Shown here: piece by piece, positions 38,334-48,127 of the stretch
Layout: each line of letters starts with the position of its first letter
Numbering within the stretch: the first letter of the stretch is position 1
Origin: Paracoccus sp. MA
GTDB taxonomy: Bacteria > Pseudomonadota > Alphaproteobacteria > Rhodobacterales > Rhodobacteraceae
Reading direction: 5' to 3'
DNA: 64,000 nt
Assembly (NCBI RefSeq): GCF_020990385.1
Contig: NZ_CP087598.1
Location: 850,001 to 914,000, forward strand
Notes under the pieces: model-generated
Database searches by the model: none
Told to the model about the DNA's origin: nothing
What the model saw: the letters and a program-made list of their open reading frames with translations, nothing else
Made by a program: the position numbers and the translations under genes

Positions 38334-38420
38334 ATGAGTCAGGAGCCGACTCCCTTCTCGTGGTCGGACCCGCTCCTGCGAGAGGATCAGCTGACCGGGG
38401 AAGAGCGGTTAACCCGCTAG
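38334..38420 (+). pseudogene. N-terminal stub of a glutaryl-CoA-dehydrogenase-like gene
   Basis: A 28-residue frame with an AGAGGAG ribosome-binding site 8 bases upstream reads 'PFSWSDPLLREDQLTGEERL' and then stops. This matches the start of glutaryl-CoA and related acyl-CoA dehydrogenases. No continuation in any frame is seen in the following 140 bases, so the rest was deleted. Its place directly after etfA fits an electron-donating dehydrogenase. Confidence 0.6.
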
Positions 38421-38564
38421 ACTCCAGCGCAGATATTTCGGAAGTGGCCTCGGTTCCGATTGAGGGTGTCACGTTCGGAAGAGCCTGGCTCAGTCCTCAG
38501 TTCGATCTATCGATTTTTTATTCTCAGTAGAGAAAATGACGCTCTGCCGAAGCCCTTTAGCCTT

Positions 38565-40013
38565 TCAAACCGACAGGCAGATGTATTTGATCTCGAGATA
38601 GTCCCCGATGCCGTAATGGCTGCCCTCGCGGCCGAGGCCGGATTGCTTGACGCCGCCGAAGGGCGCCACCTCGGTTGAGATCAGGCCGGTGTTCACGCCC
38701 ACCATGCCGACCTCCAGCGCCTCGGCCACGCGCCAGACGCGGGACAGGTCGCGGGCGTAGAAATAGCCCGCCAGCCCGAATTCGCTGGCATTGGCCAGCG
38801 CCACCGCCTCGGCCTCGGTCTCGAAGCGCCAGACCGGGGCGACGGGGCCGAAGGTCTCCTCGCGCGCGATCTTCATCGAGGGCGTCATGCCGCACAGCAC
38901 GGTCGGCTGGAAGAAGCTGCCGCCAAGCGCATGGCGCGCGCCGCCGGTGGCGATGGCCGCGCCATGCGCCCGGGCGTCGGCGATGTGGTCCTCGACCTTG
39001 GCCAGGGCCGCGTCGTTGATCAGCGGGCCGATCGCGACACCGTCGGCCTGGCCGTCGCCGACCGCCAGCGCCGCGACGCGGGCCGCGAGCTTCTCGACGA
39101 AGGAGTCATGCACGCCCGCCTGCACATAGATGCGGTTGGCGCAGACGCAGGTCTGGCCGGCATTGCGGAACTTGGCGGCCATGGCGCCCTCGACCGCCTC
39201 ATCCAGGTCGGCGTCGTCGAAGACGATGAACGGCGCGTTGCCGCCCAGTTCCAGCGACAGCTTCTTGATCGTGTCCGCCCCCTGCCGCATCAGGATCTTG
39301 CCGACGCGGGTCGAGCCGGTGAAGGTGATCTTCGCGACCTTGGGATTGGCGCAAAGCTCGGCCCCCATGCCGGCGGCATCGAGGCCGGGCACGATGTTCA
39401 GGACCCCCACCGGAATGCCGGCGCGTTCGGCCAGCACGCCCAGCGCCAGCGCCGAAAGCGGCGTGAATTCCGAGGGCCGGGCGACCATGGTGCAGCCCGC
39501 CGCCAGGGCCGGGGCGATCTTGCGCGCCAGCATGGCATTCGGGAAGTTCCAGGGCGTGATCGCGCCGACGACGCCCACCGGCTGCTTCAGCACAATCAGG
39601 CGCTTGTCGGGCATGTGGCCGGTAATGGTGTCGCCGTAGACGCGCTTGGCCTCCTCGGCGAACCATTCGACATAGGATGCGCCATAGGCGATCTCGCCCC
39701 GCGCCTCGGCCAGGGGCTTGCCCATCTCGGCGGTCAGGATGCGGGCCAGGTCCTCCTGGTTGGCCAGGATCAGGTCGTGCCAGCGCCGCAGGATGGCGGC
39801 CCGGTCCTTGCCGGTGCGCGCCGCCCAGGGCTTTTGCGCGGCCTGGGCGGCGTCGATGGCCTGGCGAAGCTCGGCAATGCCCAGATCGGCTACCTGTGCC
39901 AGTTCCTCGCCGGTGGCCGGGTTCGTCACGCTGAAAACCTTGTCGGCCGAGACGTATGAGCCGTTGATGAAGGCGCTGCCGGTCAGCAGCGAAGGATCGT
40001 TCAGGTCAATCAT
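38565..40013 (-). CDS. gabD: succinate-semialdehyde dehydrogenase
   Basis: A 482-residue NAD(P)-dependent aldehyde dehydrogenase. 'GVVGAITPWNFPNAMLARKI', the Glu in 'LSLELGGNAPFIVFDDADLD' and the catalytic Cys in 'FRNAGQTCVCANRIYVQ' are in place. The pattern 'GMVGVNTGLISTEVAPFGGV' places it in the GabD branch, which converts succinate semialdehyde to succinate. I chose 'MIDLNDPSLLTG' at 40013. It is the last gene of the long minus-strand catabolic operon that begins at 48701, which suggests that the pathway's end product enters the TCA cycle as succinate. Confidence 0.93.
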   Translation of the reverse strand: MIDLNDPSLLTGSAFINGSYVSADKVFSVTNPATGEELAQVADLGIAELRQAIDAAQAAQKPWAARTGKDRAAILRRWHDLILANQEDLARILTAEMGKPLAEARGEIAYGASYVEWFAEEAKRVYGDTITGHMPDKRLIVLKQPVGVVGAITPWNFPNAMLARKIAPALAAGCTMVARPSEFTPLSALALGVLAERAGIPVGVLNIVPGLDAAGMGAELCANPKVAKITFTGSTRVGKILMRQGADTIKKLSLELGGNAPFIVFDDADLDEAVEGAMAAKFRNAGQTCVCANRIYVQAGVHDSFVEKLAARVAALAVGDGQADGVAIGPLINDAALAKVEDHIADARAHGAAIATGGARHALGGSFFQPTVLCGMTPSMKIAREETFGPVAPVWRFETEAEAVALANASEFGLAGYFYARDLSRVWRVAEALEVGMVGVNTGLISTEVAPFGGVKQSGLGREGSHYGIGDYLEIKYICLSV

Positions 40014-40065
40014 TGCGGTTTCCGCTGTTGGCCGGTGCGAGGTGAGATCCGGCGGTGTGATGCGT

Positions 40066-41154
40066 TCATTCCTTGGTAAACACATGCGCATCCTGCGGCT
40101 GCCAGCGCACATGCAGCTTGTCCCCGCGGCTGACGCTGCCCATCATCGGATGGCCGAAGTTCAGCCGGATATAAAGCGGATCACCCCAGCTGGTGCGGGC
40201 AGTCACGGCGCTGTTGTTGCCCAGGAAAGTCACGTCCTCGATGGTCACGGGAAGCGAAGCGCCCGGCGGGCCCACCGTATCAGACAGGTCGATCCGTTCC
40301 GGGCGCAGCATCAGTTCGGCCTTGCCGCCCCGCGCGCCCGCGCCGTGCATCGGCACGTCGGCCAGATGGGTGCCGTCGGTGAAACGCAGCGTCGCGCGGC
40401 CTTCCTTCACCTCGGCCAGTTCTCCGGTCAGGAAGGCGCTGTCGCCGATGAAATCGGCCACGAAATGCGTGGCGGGACTGGCATAAAGCTCGGGTCCGGT
40501 GCCGACCTGCTCGATCCTGCCGCGGTTGAAGACGGCGATGCGGTCGGACAGGCGCAGCGCCTCTTCCTGGTCGTGGGTGACGTAGAGGATGGTCACGCCG
40601 GTCTGCTGGTGGATGCGGCGGATCTCATACTGGATTTCCTCGCGCAGCTTCTTGTCCAGCGCGGACAAGGGCTCGTCCATCAGCAGGACCGGAGGATCGT
40701 AGACCAGGGCACGGGCCAGGGCGACACGCTGCTGCTGGCCGCCGGACATGTTGGCGGGCATCCGGTCCTCGAACCCGTCGAGGCGCACCAGCGACAGGGC
40801 GCGCTTGACCTTGGCGGCGATCTCGGCTTGCGGTGCGCGGCGCACGCGCAGGGGAAAGGCCACGTTTTCGCCCACCGAAAGATGCGGGAACAGCGTGTAG
40901 CGCTGGAAGACCATGCCGATGTTGCGCTTGTGGGACGGCGTTTGCAGAATGGACTTGCCGCGCAGCCTGATGTCGCCAGCCGTCGGATCCTGGAAACCGG
41001 CCAGGATGTAGAGCGTCGTCGACTTGCCCGAGCCCGAGGGGCCGAGGAAGGTCATGAACTCGCCTTCGCCGATTTCCAGCTCGACATGGTCGGTGGCAAC
41101 GACGTCTCCAAAGGTCTTGCGAATTCCGTTGATGTGCAGATAGGGGCTGGTCAT
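40066..41154 (-). CDS. ABC transporter ATP-binding protein, polyamine/POPT type
   Basis: A 362-residue ATPase of the PotA class. Walker A '[12 protein letters not shown]', the signature '[16 protein letters not shown]' and Walker B '[19 protein letters not shown]' are complete. A C-terminal TOBE domain ('[12 protein letters not shown]') follows. It energises the two permeases and the binding protein encoded just upstream. The gabD start is 52 bases downstream. Confidence 0.95.
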   Translation of the reverse strand: MTSPYLHINGIRKTFGDVVATDHVELEIGEGEFMTFLGPSGSGKSTTLYILAGFQDPTAGDIRLRGKSILQTPSHKRNIGMVFQRYTLFPHLSVGENVAFPLRVRRAPQAEIAAKVKRALSLVRLDGFEDRMPANMSGGQQQRVALARALVYDPPVLLMDEPLSALDKKLREEIQYEIRRIHQQTGVTILYVTHDQEEALRLSDRIAVFNRGRIEQVGTGPELYASPATHFVADFIGDSAFLTGELAEVKEGRATLRFTDGTHLADVPMHGAGARGGKAELMLRPERIDLSDTVGPPGASLPVTIEDVTFLGNNSAVTARTSWGDPLYIRLNFGHPMMGSVSRGDKLHVRWQPQDAHVFTKE

Positions 41155-41951
41155 CGGGATTTGCCTTTGCGGATCAGGGCGGCCGCGATCATCAGGACCA
41201 CGGTCAGCAGGACGAGGAGGGTCGAGGCGGCGGCGATCACCGGCGTCAGGTCCTGGCGCAGCGTGGTCCAGACCTTGACCGGCAGGGTCTGCAGCGTAGG
41301 CGAGGCCATGAAGATCGCCAGCACCACCTCGTCCCAGGAGATCAGGAACGAGAAGATCGCGGCCGAGAACAACCCGTGGCTGATCGCGGGCAGGGTGACG
41401 CGGAAGCGTGCCTCCCAGGGGCTGGCGCCGCAGAGGATCGCGGCGTCCTCGATGGAGGGGTCGAAGGTTTCTAGCGCGCCCGAGATGGTGATGATCGAGA
41501 AGGGCAGGGCGACGATCAGATGCGCGATGACGAAGCCCACCAGCGTGCCGTTCAGACCCAGCCGCAGGAAGGCGGCGTAAAGCGCGACGGCGATGATGAC
41601 CACCGGCAGGACCATCGGGGTCAGGAAGAATCCGCGCAGCACCGCGCGCCCGCGGAACCGGCCGCGCACCAGCGCCAGCGAGGCCAGCAGGCCGATGGCG
41701 ACGGAGAGCACCATGACGATGGCGGCGATCTTGGCCGAGGTGAAGGCGGCCTGCAGCCAGCGCGGATCGGCGAAAAGCTCGCCATACCATTTCAGCGTCC
41801 ATCCCGGTGGCGGAAAGATCAGCCAGCGCGAATTGCCGAAGGACAGCGCGACGATGAACAGGATCGGCAGCAGCAGGAACAGCGCCATCAGCGCGCAGAT
41901 ACCGGACAGGATCCAGCGCCAGGCGCCCAGCTTGTCGAAATTCATCAGCAT
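41151..41951 (-). CDS. ABC transporter permease, PotC type
   Basis: A 266-residue inner-membrane permease with six hydrophobic segments. It carries the EAA-type cytoplasmic loop in 'EDAAILCGASPWEARFRVTL'. Its start overlaps the stop of the other permease and its end overlaps the ATPase start, so the transporter genes are translationally coupled. It is the PotC-like half of a polyamine-type importer. Confidence 0.94.
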   Translation of the reverse strand: MLMNFDKLGAWRWILSGICALMALFLLLPILFIVALSFGNSRWLIFPPPGWTLKWYGELFADPRWLQAAFTSAKIAAIVMVLSVAIGLLASLALVRGRFRGRAVLRGFFLTPMVLPVVIIAVALYAAFLRLGLNGTLVGFVIAHLIVALPFSIITISGALETFDPSIEDAAILCGASPWEARFRVTLPAISHGLFSAAIFSFLISWDEVVLAIFMASPTLQTLPVKVWTTLRQDLTPVIAAASTLLVLLTVVLMIAAALIRKGKSR

Positions 41952-42787
41952 CAGCGGGCCTTTCCTTCGAACAGGCGCAGTTGCAGGGCATAAAGCGCCA
42001 GGGTGACGACCAGCAGGATGAAGGCGGCGGCGCCCCCCATGCCCCAGTTCAGGAGGCTCTGCACCTGCTGCACGATCAACTCGGCCAGCATCATGTTGGC
42101 GGTGCCGCCCAAGAGCGAGGGGGTGACGAAATAGCCCAGCGACATGACGAAGACCATCAGCGCCCCCGAGGCGATGCCGGGCGTGGCCAGCGGCAGCAAC
42201 ACCCGCCGTAACGCCTGCCCCTTGGTCGCACCGCAAAGCGCGGCGGCCTGCAGGATCGCGGGGTCGATCTTCTTGATCACGCCGTAGAGCGGCAGGATCA
42301 TGAAGGGCAGCATGATATAGACCATGCCGATGGTGACGCCGATCAGGTTGTTGGTCAGCTGCAGCGGTTGGTCGATGATGCCGGTGGCCATCAGCATCCG
42401 GTTGACCAGCCCGGTCTGTTGCAGAAGCACCATCCAGGCGTAGGTGCGCGCCAGCAGGTTCGTCCACATCGACAGCAGGATGATGGCGAAGACCACGGCC
42501 GCGACGCGGGACGGCATGATCGCCAGTGCCCAGGCCACCGGAAAGGCAATGAGCGCGGTGATCAGGGTGACGAGGCCCGAAACCAGGAAGGTGTTGAAGA
42601 ATATCCTCAGATAGGTGGCCGAGCCGAGCAGGGTCTCGTAATTCTGCAGGCCCGGCACCGGTTCGGTCACCGAACGGCTCAGAAGCGCCGCGACCGGGAT
42701 CACGAAGAACGCCAGAAGCAGCAGCAGGGCGGGCATGGCCATGCCAAGACCCGATCCTCGCCGGGCGGGTGTCAGGAAGGACAGCAT
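41951..42787 (-). CDS. ABC transporter permease, PotB type
   Basis: A 278-residue permease with about six membrane helices. The conserved loop is 'LQAAALCGATKGQALRRVLL'. It is the PotB-like partner of the next permease. Its gene follows the binding-protein gene by 67 bases. Confidence 0.94.
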   Translation of the reverse strand: MLSFLTPARRGSGLGMAMPALLLLLAFFVIPVAALLSRSVTEPVPGLQNYETLLGSATYLRIFFNTFLVSGLVTLITALIAFPVAWALAIMPSRVAAVVFAIILLSMWTNLLARTYAWMVLLQQTGLVNRMLMATGIIDQPLQLTNNLIGVTIGMVYIMLPFMILPLYGVIKKIDPAILQAAALCGATKGQALRRVLLPLATPGIASGALMVFVMSLGYFVTPSLLGGTANMMLAELIVQQVQSLLNWGMGGAAAFILLVVTLALYALQLRLFEGKAR

Positions 42788-42854
42788 CGGTCACCTCAGC
42801 AGAAAGAGACGGGATGGCGCAGCCCGCGAAAGCGGACTGCGGCGGGGCGACGGG

Positions 42855-43868
42855 TCATTCCGCCTGCCAGGCATACCAGCGGTTGCCGATCTCATCGCGA
42901 TGCTCGGCCCAATAGGCCATGTCGGCATTGATCTGGTTGGCGGTCTGCGCGTCGGGCAGGGTGGCGCGCAGATCGGCCTCCATCAGCGCCGGCGAGTCGA
43001 GATTGATCGGGGCGTAGCCGGTCTTGGTTGCGAAATCCGCCTGCGCCTTGGCGCTGGTCGCCTCGGCGATGAAGGCCATCGCGGCCTCCTTGTTCCTGGC
43101 GCCCTTGGGCACGACCAGGGCATCGGCGGCGGTGATGTTGTCCTGCCAGCTGATGCCGACCGGCATTCCATCCGCTTGCAGCGCGGCCAGGCGGCCGTTC
43201 CAGAACAGCCCGATCGGCGCCTCACCCGAGGCCAGCAACTGCTGGCTTTGCGCGCCGCCTTCCCACCAGATGATGCTGGACTTGATCGTGTCCAGCTTCT
43301 TGAAGGCGCGGTCGAGGTCCAGCGGATACAGCTGGTCGGCCGGCACGCCGTCGGCCAGCAGCGCCGCCTCGATCACGCCCGGGGCGGACCATTTGTAGAA
43401 GGTGCGCTTGCCGGGGAATTTCTCGGTATCGAACAAGTCGGCCATGGTCTGCGGCTGGCTGTCGCCGGAGAAGTTCGCCGGGTTCCAGCCGATCACGAAG
43501 GAATAATAGAACGATCCCACCGCGTAATCCGACACGAAGCGCGGGTCCAGCTTGGCCTTGTCGATGACGTTGAAGTCGAGCGGTTCGAGCAGCCCGGCCT
43601 TTCCGGCCTGAAGCGCCCAGTCGAATTCGGTGTCGACGACGTCCCAGGCGACGGCGCCGGCCTCGACCATGGCCTTGATCTTGCCGTAGTCGGTCGGCCC
43701 GTCCTGAAGGACGGCGGTGCCGGATTTTTCGGTAAAGGGCGCGGCCCAGAACTCCGTCTGCGCATCCTGCGTCGTGCCGCCCCAGGAGGTGAAGACCATC
43801 TGCTGGGCGTTGGCTGCACTGGCCGCCATGGCGACGAATGCGACTGCGAGAAGCGATTTCATTTGCAT
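42855..43868 (-). CDS. extracellular solute-binding protein, polyamine type
   Basis: A 337-residue periplasmic protein with a clear signal peptide ('SLLAVAFVAMAASAANAQQ'). The mature start 'MVFTSWGGTTQDAQTEFW' and 'AWDVVDTEFDWALQAGKAGL' match the PotD/spermidine-putrescine family. Related proteins bind cationic amines, but also opines, aromatic amines or sugars. Acidic residues near the start of the mature protein would fit a positively charged ligand. It delivers substrate to the downstream permeases. Confidence 0.93.
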   Translation of the reverse strand: MQMKSLLAVAFVAMAASAANAQQMVFTSWGGTTQDAQTEFWAAPFTEKSGTAVLQDGPTDYGKIKAMVEAGAVAWDVVDTEFDWALQAGKAGLLEPLDFNVIDKAKLDPRFVSDYAVGSFYYSFVIGWNPANFSGDSQPQTMADLFDTEKFPGKRTFYKWSAPGVIEAALLADGVPADQLYPLDLDRAFKKLDTIKSSIIWWEGGAQSQQLLASGEAPIGLFWNGRLAALQADGMPVGISWQDNITAADALVVPKGARNKEAAMAFIAEATSAKAQADFATKTGYAPINLDSPALMEADLRATLPDAQTANQINADMAYWAEHRDEIGNRWYAWQAE

Positions 43869-43923
43869 TGTCAGTCTCCACTGTTGGTTGGTTGCGATTG
43901 TTGCCCGGCTTGTCCGGGTTCGT

Positions 43924-45390
43924 TCAGCGCATCACGAAAGGGTCGGGGATCGGATCGTCCGAGGTTCGCAGCCACACCGTCTTGACGGTCGTATAGTCCA
44001 GCGCCGCCGCCAGCCCGCCCTCGCGTCCATGCCCCGACAGCCCATGCCCCCCAAAGGGCGCGATGGGCGAGACTGCGCGATAGGTGTTGACCCAGACCAC
44101 GCCGGCGCGGATGCCGCGGATCATCCGGTGCGCTCGCGTCAGGTCGCGGGTAAATACGCCCGAGGCCAGGCCATAGGGCGTGCCGTTGGCGATGCGCAGC
44201 GCGTCTTCCTCGGTGTCGAAGCCGACGACGGAAAGCACCGGGCCGAACAGCTCTTGGGTTACGCAGGGCGCATCGGGCACGGCGCTGCAATCAAGGATCG
44301 TTGGCGGGTAATAGAAGCCCTCGCCCTCTGGCGACTGCCCGCCGGTGATCAGCCTGGCCCCGATGGCGACCGATGCGGCGACGATCTCCTCGATCCGGGC
44401 GCGCTGGCGCAGGGTGCAAAGCGGCCCGACCTCGGTGGATATGTCGCCCGGGGCGCCGATGCGCACCGCCTCGGCCTTGGCCTTGAGCCGCGCCAGCATC
44501 TCGTCCTTGATGCCGTTCTGCACCAGAAGGCGCGAGCCGGCGACGCAGCTTTGGCCGGTCGCGGCGAAGATGCCGGCGACCTGGGCATTGGCGGCACTGT
44601 CCAGATCGGCGTCGTCGAAGACGATAAAGGGCGATTTGCCGCCCAGCTCCAGCGAGGTGCGCGACAGGTTCTCGGCCGAAGCGCGCACGATATGGCGCGC
44701 GGTTTCCGGCCCGCCGGTGAAGGCGATATGGGCGACCAGCGGATGCGTGGTCAGCGCCTTGCCGGCCTCGGGTCCGCCGGTCAGGATATTGACGACTCCC
44801 GGCGGAAAGCCTGCCTGCTGGACCAGCCGCGCGAATTCCAGCAGCGGCGCGGGCCCGTCCTCGCTGGCCTTCAGCACCGCCGTGCAGCCGGCGGCCAGCG
44901 CCGGCCCCAGCTTGACCGCCGACAGGAACAGCTGACTGTTCCAGGGCACGATGGCGGCGACGACGCCGACGGGTTCACGCCGGAGCCAGACCTCCATGTC
45001 GGGCTTGTCGATGGACAGGTGGGCGCCCTCGATCTTGTCCGCCAGACCGGCATAATAACGATAATACTCGGCCACATACGCGATCTGCGCGCTGGTCTCG
45101 CGGATGATCTTCCCGGTGTCCCGGGTTTCCAGCTCGGCAAGGTGCGGAGCCGCCTCGGCCACCAGATCGGCCAGCCGCAGCAACAGCTTGCCGCGCGCGC
45201 TGGCGGTCAGCCCCGCCCAGTCCGGCGCGTGAAAGGCGCGATGGGCCGCGCGCACGGCGCGGTCCACATCCGCCGCGCTGGCATCGGGCATTCTGGCCCA
45301 GGGCGCACCGGTGGCGGGGTCGAGGCTGTCGAAGCTGCTCGCGCCGTTCTCGAAGGCGCCGTCGATATAATGCTGGAACCGTTCCATCAC
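43924..45390 (-). CDS. aldehyde dehydrogenase family protein
   Basis: A 488-residue NAD(P)-dependent aldehyde dehydrogenase of the betaine/aromatic-aldehyde group. It has 'GVVAAIVPWNSQLFLSAVKL', 'SLELGGKSPFIVFDDADLDS' and the catalytic Cys in 'FAATGQSCVAGSRLLVQ'. It starts 'MMERFQHYIDGAFENGASSF', and its start overlaps the stop of the LLM monooxygenase gene. In the operon it probably oxidises an aldehyde formed by the monooxygenase step, before the later GabD step. Confidence 0.93.
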   Translation of the reverse strand: MMERFQHYIDGAFENGASSFDSLDPATGAPWARMPDASAADVDRAVRAAHRAFHAPDWAGLTASARGKLLLRLADLVAEAAPHLAELETRDTGKIIRETSAQIAYVAEYYRYYAGLADKIEGAHLSIDKPDMEVWLRREPVGVVAAIVPWNSQLFLSAVKLGPALAAGCTAVLKASEDGPAPLLEFARLVQQAGFPPGVVNILTGGPEAGKALTTHPLVAHIAFTGGPETARHIVRASAENLSRTSLELGGKSPFIVFDDADLDSAANAQVAGIFAATGQSCVAGSRLLVQNGIKDEMLARLKAKAEAVRIGAPGDISTEVGPLCTLRQRARIEEIVAASVAIGARLITGGQSPEGEGFYYPPTILDCSAVPDAPCVTQELFGPVLSVVGFDTEEDALRIANGTPYGLASGVFTRDLTRAHRMIRGIRAGVVWVNTYRAVSPIAPFGGHGLSGHGREGGLAAALDYTTVKTVWLRTSDDPIPDPFVMR

Positions 45391-46424
45391 GCGAAGGCCG
45401 GCATGACGTCGCCAAGGAAGCGTTCCAGCGAAGCGCGCTTGCGCTCGAAGCTCATCCCGCTGTCGATCCAGAAGCTGAACTCGTCATAGCCAAGCGCCTC
45501 GTAGGATTTGATACGCTCGATGACCTCCGGCGCTTCGCCGACGATCTGGTTCTTGCGCATTGCCTCGGGCGAATAGAAGGGGTGCTTCGCGGCCTCGGCG
45601 GGGGTGATCGTCTCGATCAGGCCCATCGAAATCGGCTTCTCGTTTTTGAACCAGGCACCGAAATAGTTGTAGAACATGTTCAGCTCTTCGGCGCCGCGCT
45701 GCGCATCCTCCTCGCTGTCGGCGACATAGGTATGGCGCAGGACCATGATCTTCGGGCGGGGCCGGCCGGAATGCTTTTCGCAGGCGGCGTTGAAACGCTC
45801 CATCAGGCTGACGACCTCCTCGTCGCCCTGATGCAGGGGCGTGACCTGGACGTTGCAGCCGTGCTCGACGGCAAACTCATGGCTGTTCGGATCGCGTGCC
45901 GCGACCCAGATCGGCGGATGCGGCTGCTGCACCGGCAGGGGCGAGGAGGTGGTCCTGGGAAATTGCCAGAATTCGCCCTGATGTTCGTAATCGCCCTGCC
46001 AGAGCTTCTGGATCGCGGGGATCAACTCGCGCATCCGCTGACCCGCGCCCCAGGCATCAAGCCCCGGCAGCATCCGCTCATATTCGAAGCTGTAGGCGCC
46101 GCGGGCGATGCCCAGGTCCAGCCGCCCTCCGGTGATGAGATCGGTCATCGCTGCCTCGCCCGCCAGCCGGATCGGATGCCAGAAGGGCGCGATCACCGTC
46201 CCGGTTCCAAGACGGACGTTCTTGGTCTGCCGGGCGATGTCGACCAGGTTCAGGAACGGGTTCGGAGAGATGGTGAAGTTCATCCCGTGATGTTCGCCCG
46301 TCCAGATGGCATGCATTCCGCCTTCGTCGGCGATACGGCAAAGCTCCAGCATCTCCTGATAGAGCTTCTTCTGGTCCTCGTCCGGCGAGACGCGCTCCAT
46401 ATGGATGAAGAGTGAGAATTTCAT
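45387..46424 (-). CDS. LLM-class flavin-dependent monooxygenase
   Basis: A 345-residue luciferase-like enzyme. The barrel begins 'MKFSLFIHMERVSPDEDQKK' and includes 'MHAIWTGEHHGMNFTISPNP', 'NVRLGTGTVIAPFWHPIRLA' and 'GGRLDLGIARGAYSFEYERM', all typical of bacterial luciferase-type FMNH2 monooxygenases. These use reduced flavin made by a separate reductase; here the reductase domain is encoded immediately upstream, with a 4-base overlap. Such enzymes cleave C-N, C-S or ring bonds of heterocycles, amines and sulfonates. The substrate is unknown. Confidence 0.93.
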   Translation of the reverse strand: MKFSLFIHMERVSPDEDQKKLYQEMLELCRIADEGGMHAIWTGEHHGMNFTISPNPFLNLVDIARQTKNVRLGTGTVIAPFWHPIRLAGEAAMTDLITGGRLDLGIARGAYSFEYERMLPGLDAWGAGQRMRELIPAIQKLWQGDYEHQGEFWQFPRTTSSPLPVQQPHPPIWVAARDPNSHEFAVEHGCNVQVTPLHQGDEEVVSLMERFNAACEKHSGRPRPKIMVLRHTYVADSEEDAQRGAEELNMFYNYFGAWFKNEKPISMGLIETITPAEAAKHPFYSPEAMRKNQIVGEAPEVIERIKSYEALGYDEFSFWIDSGMSFERKRASLERFLGDVMPAFA

Positions 46425-48127
46425 GCCCCTGCTCCCTGTTTATGCGTGACCTGACCTTCGATATGCGATCCGAAATAGACGCCGTAATTGCCAAGCCGTG
46501 ATTCCGCCGCCAGCCGATCCAGCATCGACCGGGTGGCTGGATCGCTGACGGATTTCAGATGATCCGATTCCAGCGGGACAAAGCGTCCCTTCCGCGCATC
46601 GGTCGAGGTCGCCGGGCAGCGGAAGGCGATGTGCTGGCGGCCGGGCGCCGCGCCGTCGTAGACGGCATAGATCTCGCCCGGCGCGGCGTCGGGGGCGCTA
46701 TCGCGCAAAAGCTGTGTCAAGGCGGCTTGCACGCCCTCGCGCCCGACCCGAGCTTCGGGCAGCGCCAGCCCGCCCTGTCCGTCCTCGACCAGCAGGACTT
46801 CACCCCAGGCCTCGACGATGGCGGCTATCATCACGTCAGGGCCGGTCGGCAGTTGCGCTGCGGTCTGCGCAGGCGTGATATAGGCGCCGCGGTAATATCC
46901 CAGGCCGGGCTCTTGCGAGGCGGCGAAGCCTTTGATCTCGCCGATCAGGATGGCGTGATCGCCCGCTTCGACCAGTTGCGAAAGCCGGCAGTCGAACCAG
47001 GCCGAGACGCCCGAGAGCACCGGCGACCCTGCCGGGCCGGGCGACCACTCCACCGTAGCAAAGCGATCCTCGACCGGGCGGGCGAAAGTGCCCGAGACAT
47101 CCTTCTGGCTTTCCGCCAGCACGTTGATCGCGAAATGGCCCGCATTCACGAAATGCCCGAAGTTGCGCGATGTCCTGGCGATCGAAACCAGCAGGAGCGG
47201 GGGATCCAGCGAAACCGAAGAAAAGGAGTTGGCGGTGAAACCCAGCGGCATGCCTTCCGACGTGGTGGTCACGACCGTCACACCCGTCATGAAGCAGCCG
47301 AAGGCGTCGCGCAGCGCGCGGGGATCGAATGGCGTCATATTGGTTTCGTCCCATCTGAGCCAGTTTGTCAGGGCATCGTTCACGATGTAGGGTGCCGTCA
47401 TGTTCACCATATGGCGATGCCCGGCGACGATCAGCGCACGGCCCAAGGGGATCGCATCGGCCATCTCGTGGCTCATCTGCGCGCTGGAGTTGCGGTCGCC
47501 GTCACCGGTCAGCACCAGCGTCGGGCAGGCGATTTCAGCCAGTCGGTCGGCATAGATCGTATCGCCCTCGGCAAAGGCGCGGTAAGCAGTGGCGTAACCC
47601 TGCGGGTCGATACCGTCCAGCCAGTGCGCCACCTTGTTGCGGATGGCGACCTGATTGGGGCCGAACCAGCGGATCAGCGGTGCTTCGTTGTCACCTTCGC
47701 CGCGGGCGATCTCGTCGGCGCGGGCCAGGACGGCGGCGCGAGCCTCGGGCGAGCGGCGATGGACCGCGTTGAGCAGTGCCAGGCGCCGGACCAGGTCGGG
47801 ACGCTCGACCGCCAGGCCAGCCGCGACCAGCGCCCCCATGGAATGGCCGGCCAAATTGACCGGCCCAAGTCCCAGCGCCTCGACCAGACGCGCCGCCCAA
47901 GCGACGAAATCTGGCAGGTGCGCGTCTGCCGGCAGCGGGGACGAGGCACCATGTCCCGGCATGTCCACCGCGATGACATGGTGATGGGCGGACAGAGCAT
48001 CTATCTGCGGCTCCCAGGCCTCGGCCCGCATGCCGACGCCATGGATCAGCAGCAAGGGCTCACCGCGCCCGGCCTCGATCAGCCGGACGGTGGCGCCGTC
48101 AGACAGCGGCAGGGTTCGAGACATCAT
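46421..48127 (-). CDS. alpha/beta-hydrolase fused to a flavin reductase
   Basis: A 568-residue two-enzyme fusion. Residues 1-265 are an alpha/beta-hydrolase: oxyanion 'LLLIHGVGMRAEAWEPQI', nucleophile Ser in 'GPVNLAGHSMGALVAAGLA', and late His in 'VAGHRHMVNM'. Residues about 270-430 are a flavin reductase of the FMN-binding split-barrel type: 'FGCFMTGVTVVTTTSEGMPL', 'GFTANSFSSVSLDPPLLLV', 'HFAINVLAESQKDVSGTFAR'. About 130 further residues follow with no motif that I recognise. The reductase would supply FMNH2 to the overlapping LLM monooxygenase, and the hydrolase would cut the oxygenated product. The start overlaps the AA_synth gene by 29 bases. The junction reads through without a stop. Confidence 0.9.
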   Translation of the reverse strand: MMSRTLPLSDGATVRLIEAGRGEPLLLIHGVGMRAEAWEPQIDALSAHHHVIAVDMPGHGASSPLPADAHLPDFVAWAARLVEALGLGPVNLAGHSMGALVAAGLAVERPDLVRRLALLNAVHRRSPEARAAVLARADEIARGEGDNEAPLIRWFGPNQVAIRNKVAHWLDGIDPQGYATAYRAFAEGDTIYADRLAEIACPTLVLTGDGDRNSSAQMSHEMADAIPLGRALIVAGHRHMVNMTAPYIVNDALTNWLRWDETNMTPFDPRALRDAFGCFMTGVTVVTTTSEGMPLGFTANSFSSVSLDPPLLLVSIARTSRNFGHFVNAGHFAINVLAESQKDVSGTFARPVEDRFATVEWSPGPAGSPVLSGVSAWFDCRLSQLVEAGDHAILIGEIKGFAASQEPGLGYYRGAYITPAQTAAQLPTGPDVMIAAIVEAWGEVLLVEDGQGGLALPEARVGREGVQAALTQLLRDSAPDAAPGEIYAVYDGAAPGRQHIAFRCPATSTDARKGRFVPLESDHLKSVSDPATRSMLDRLAAESRLGNYGVYFGSHIEGQVTHKQGAGA

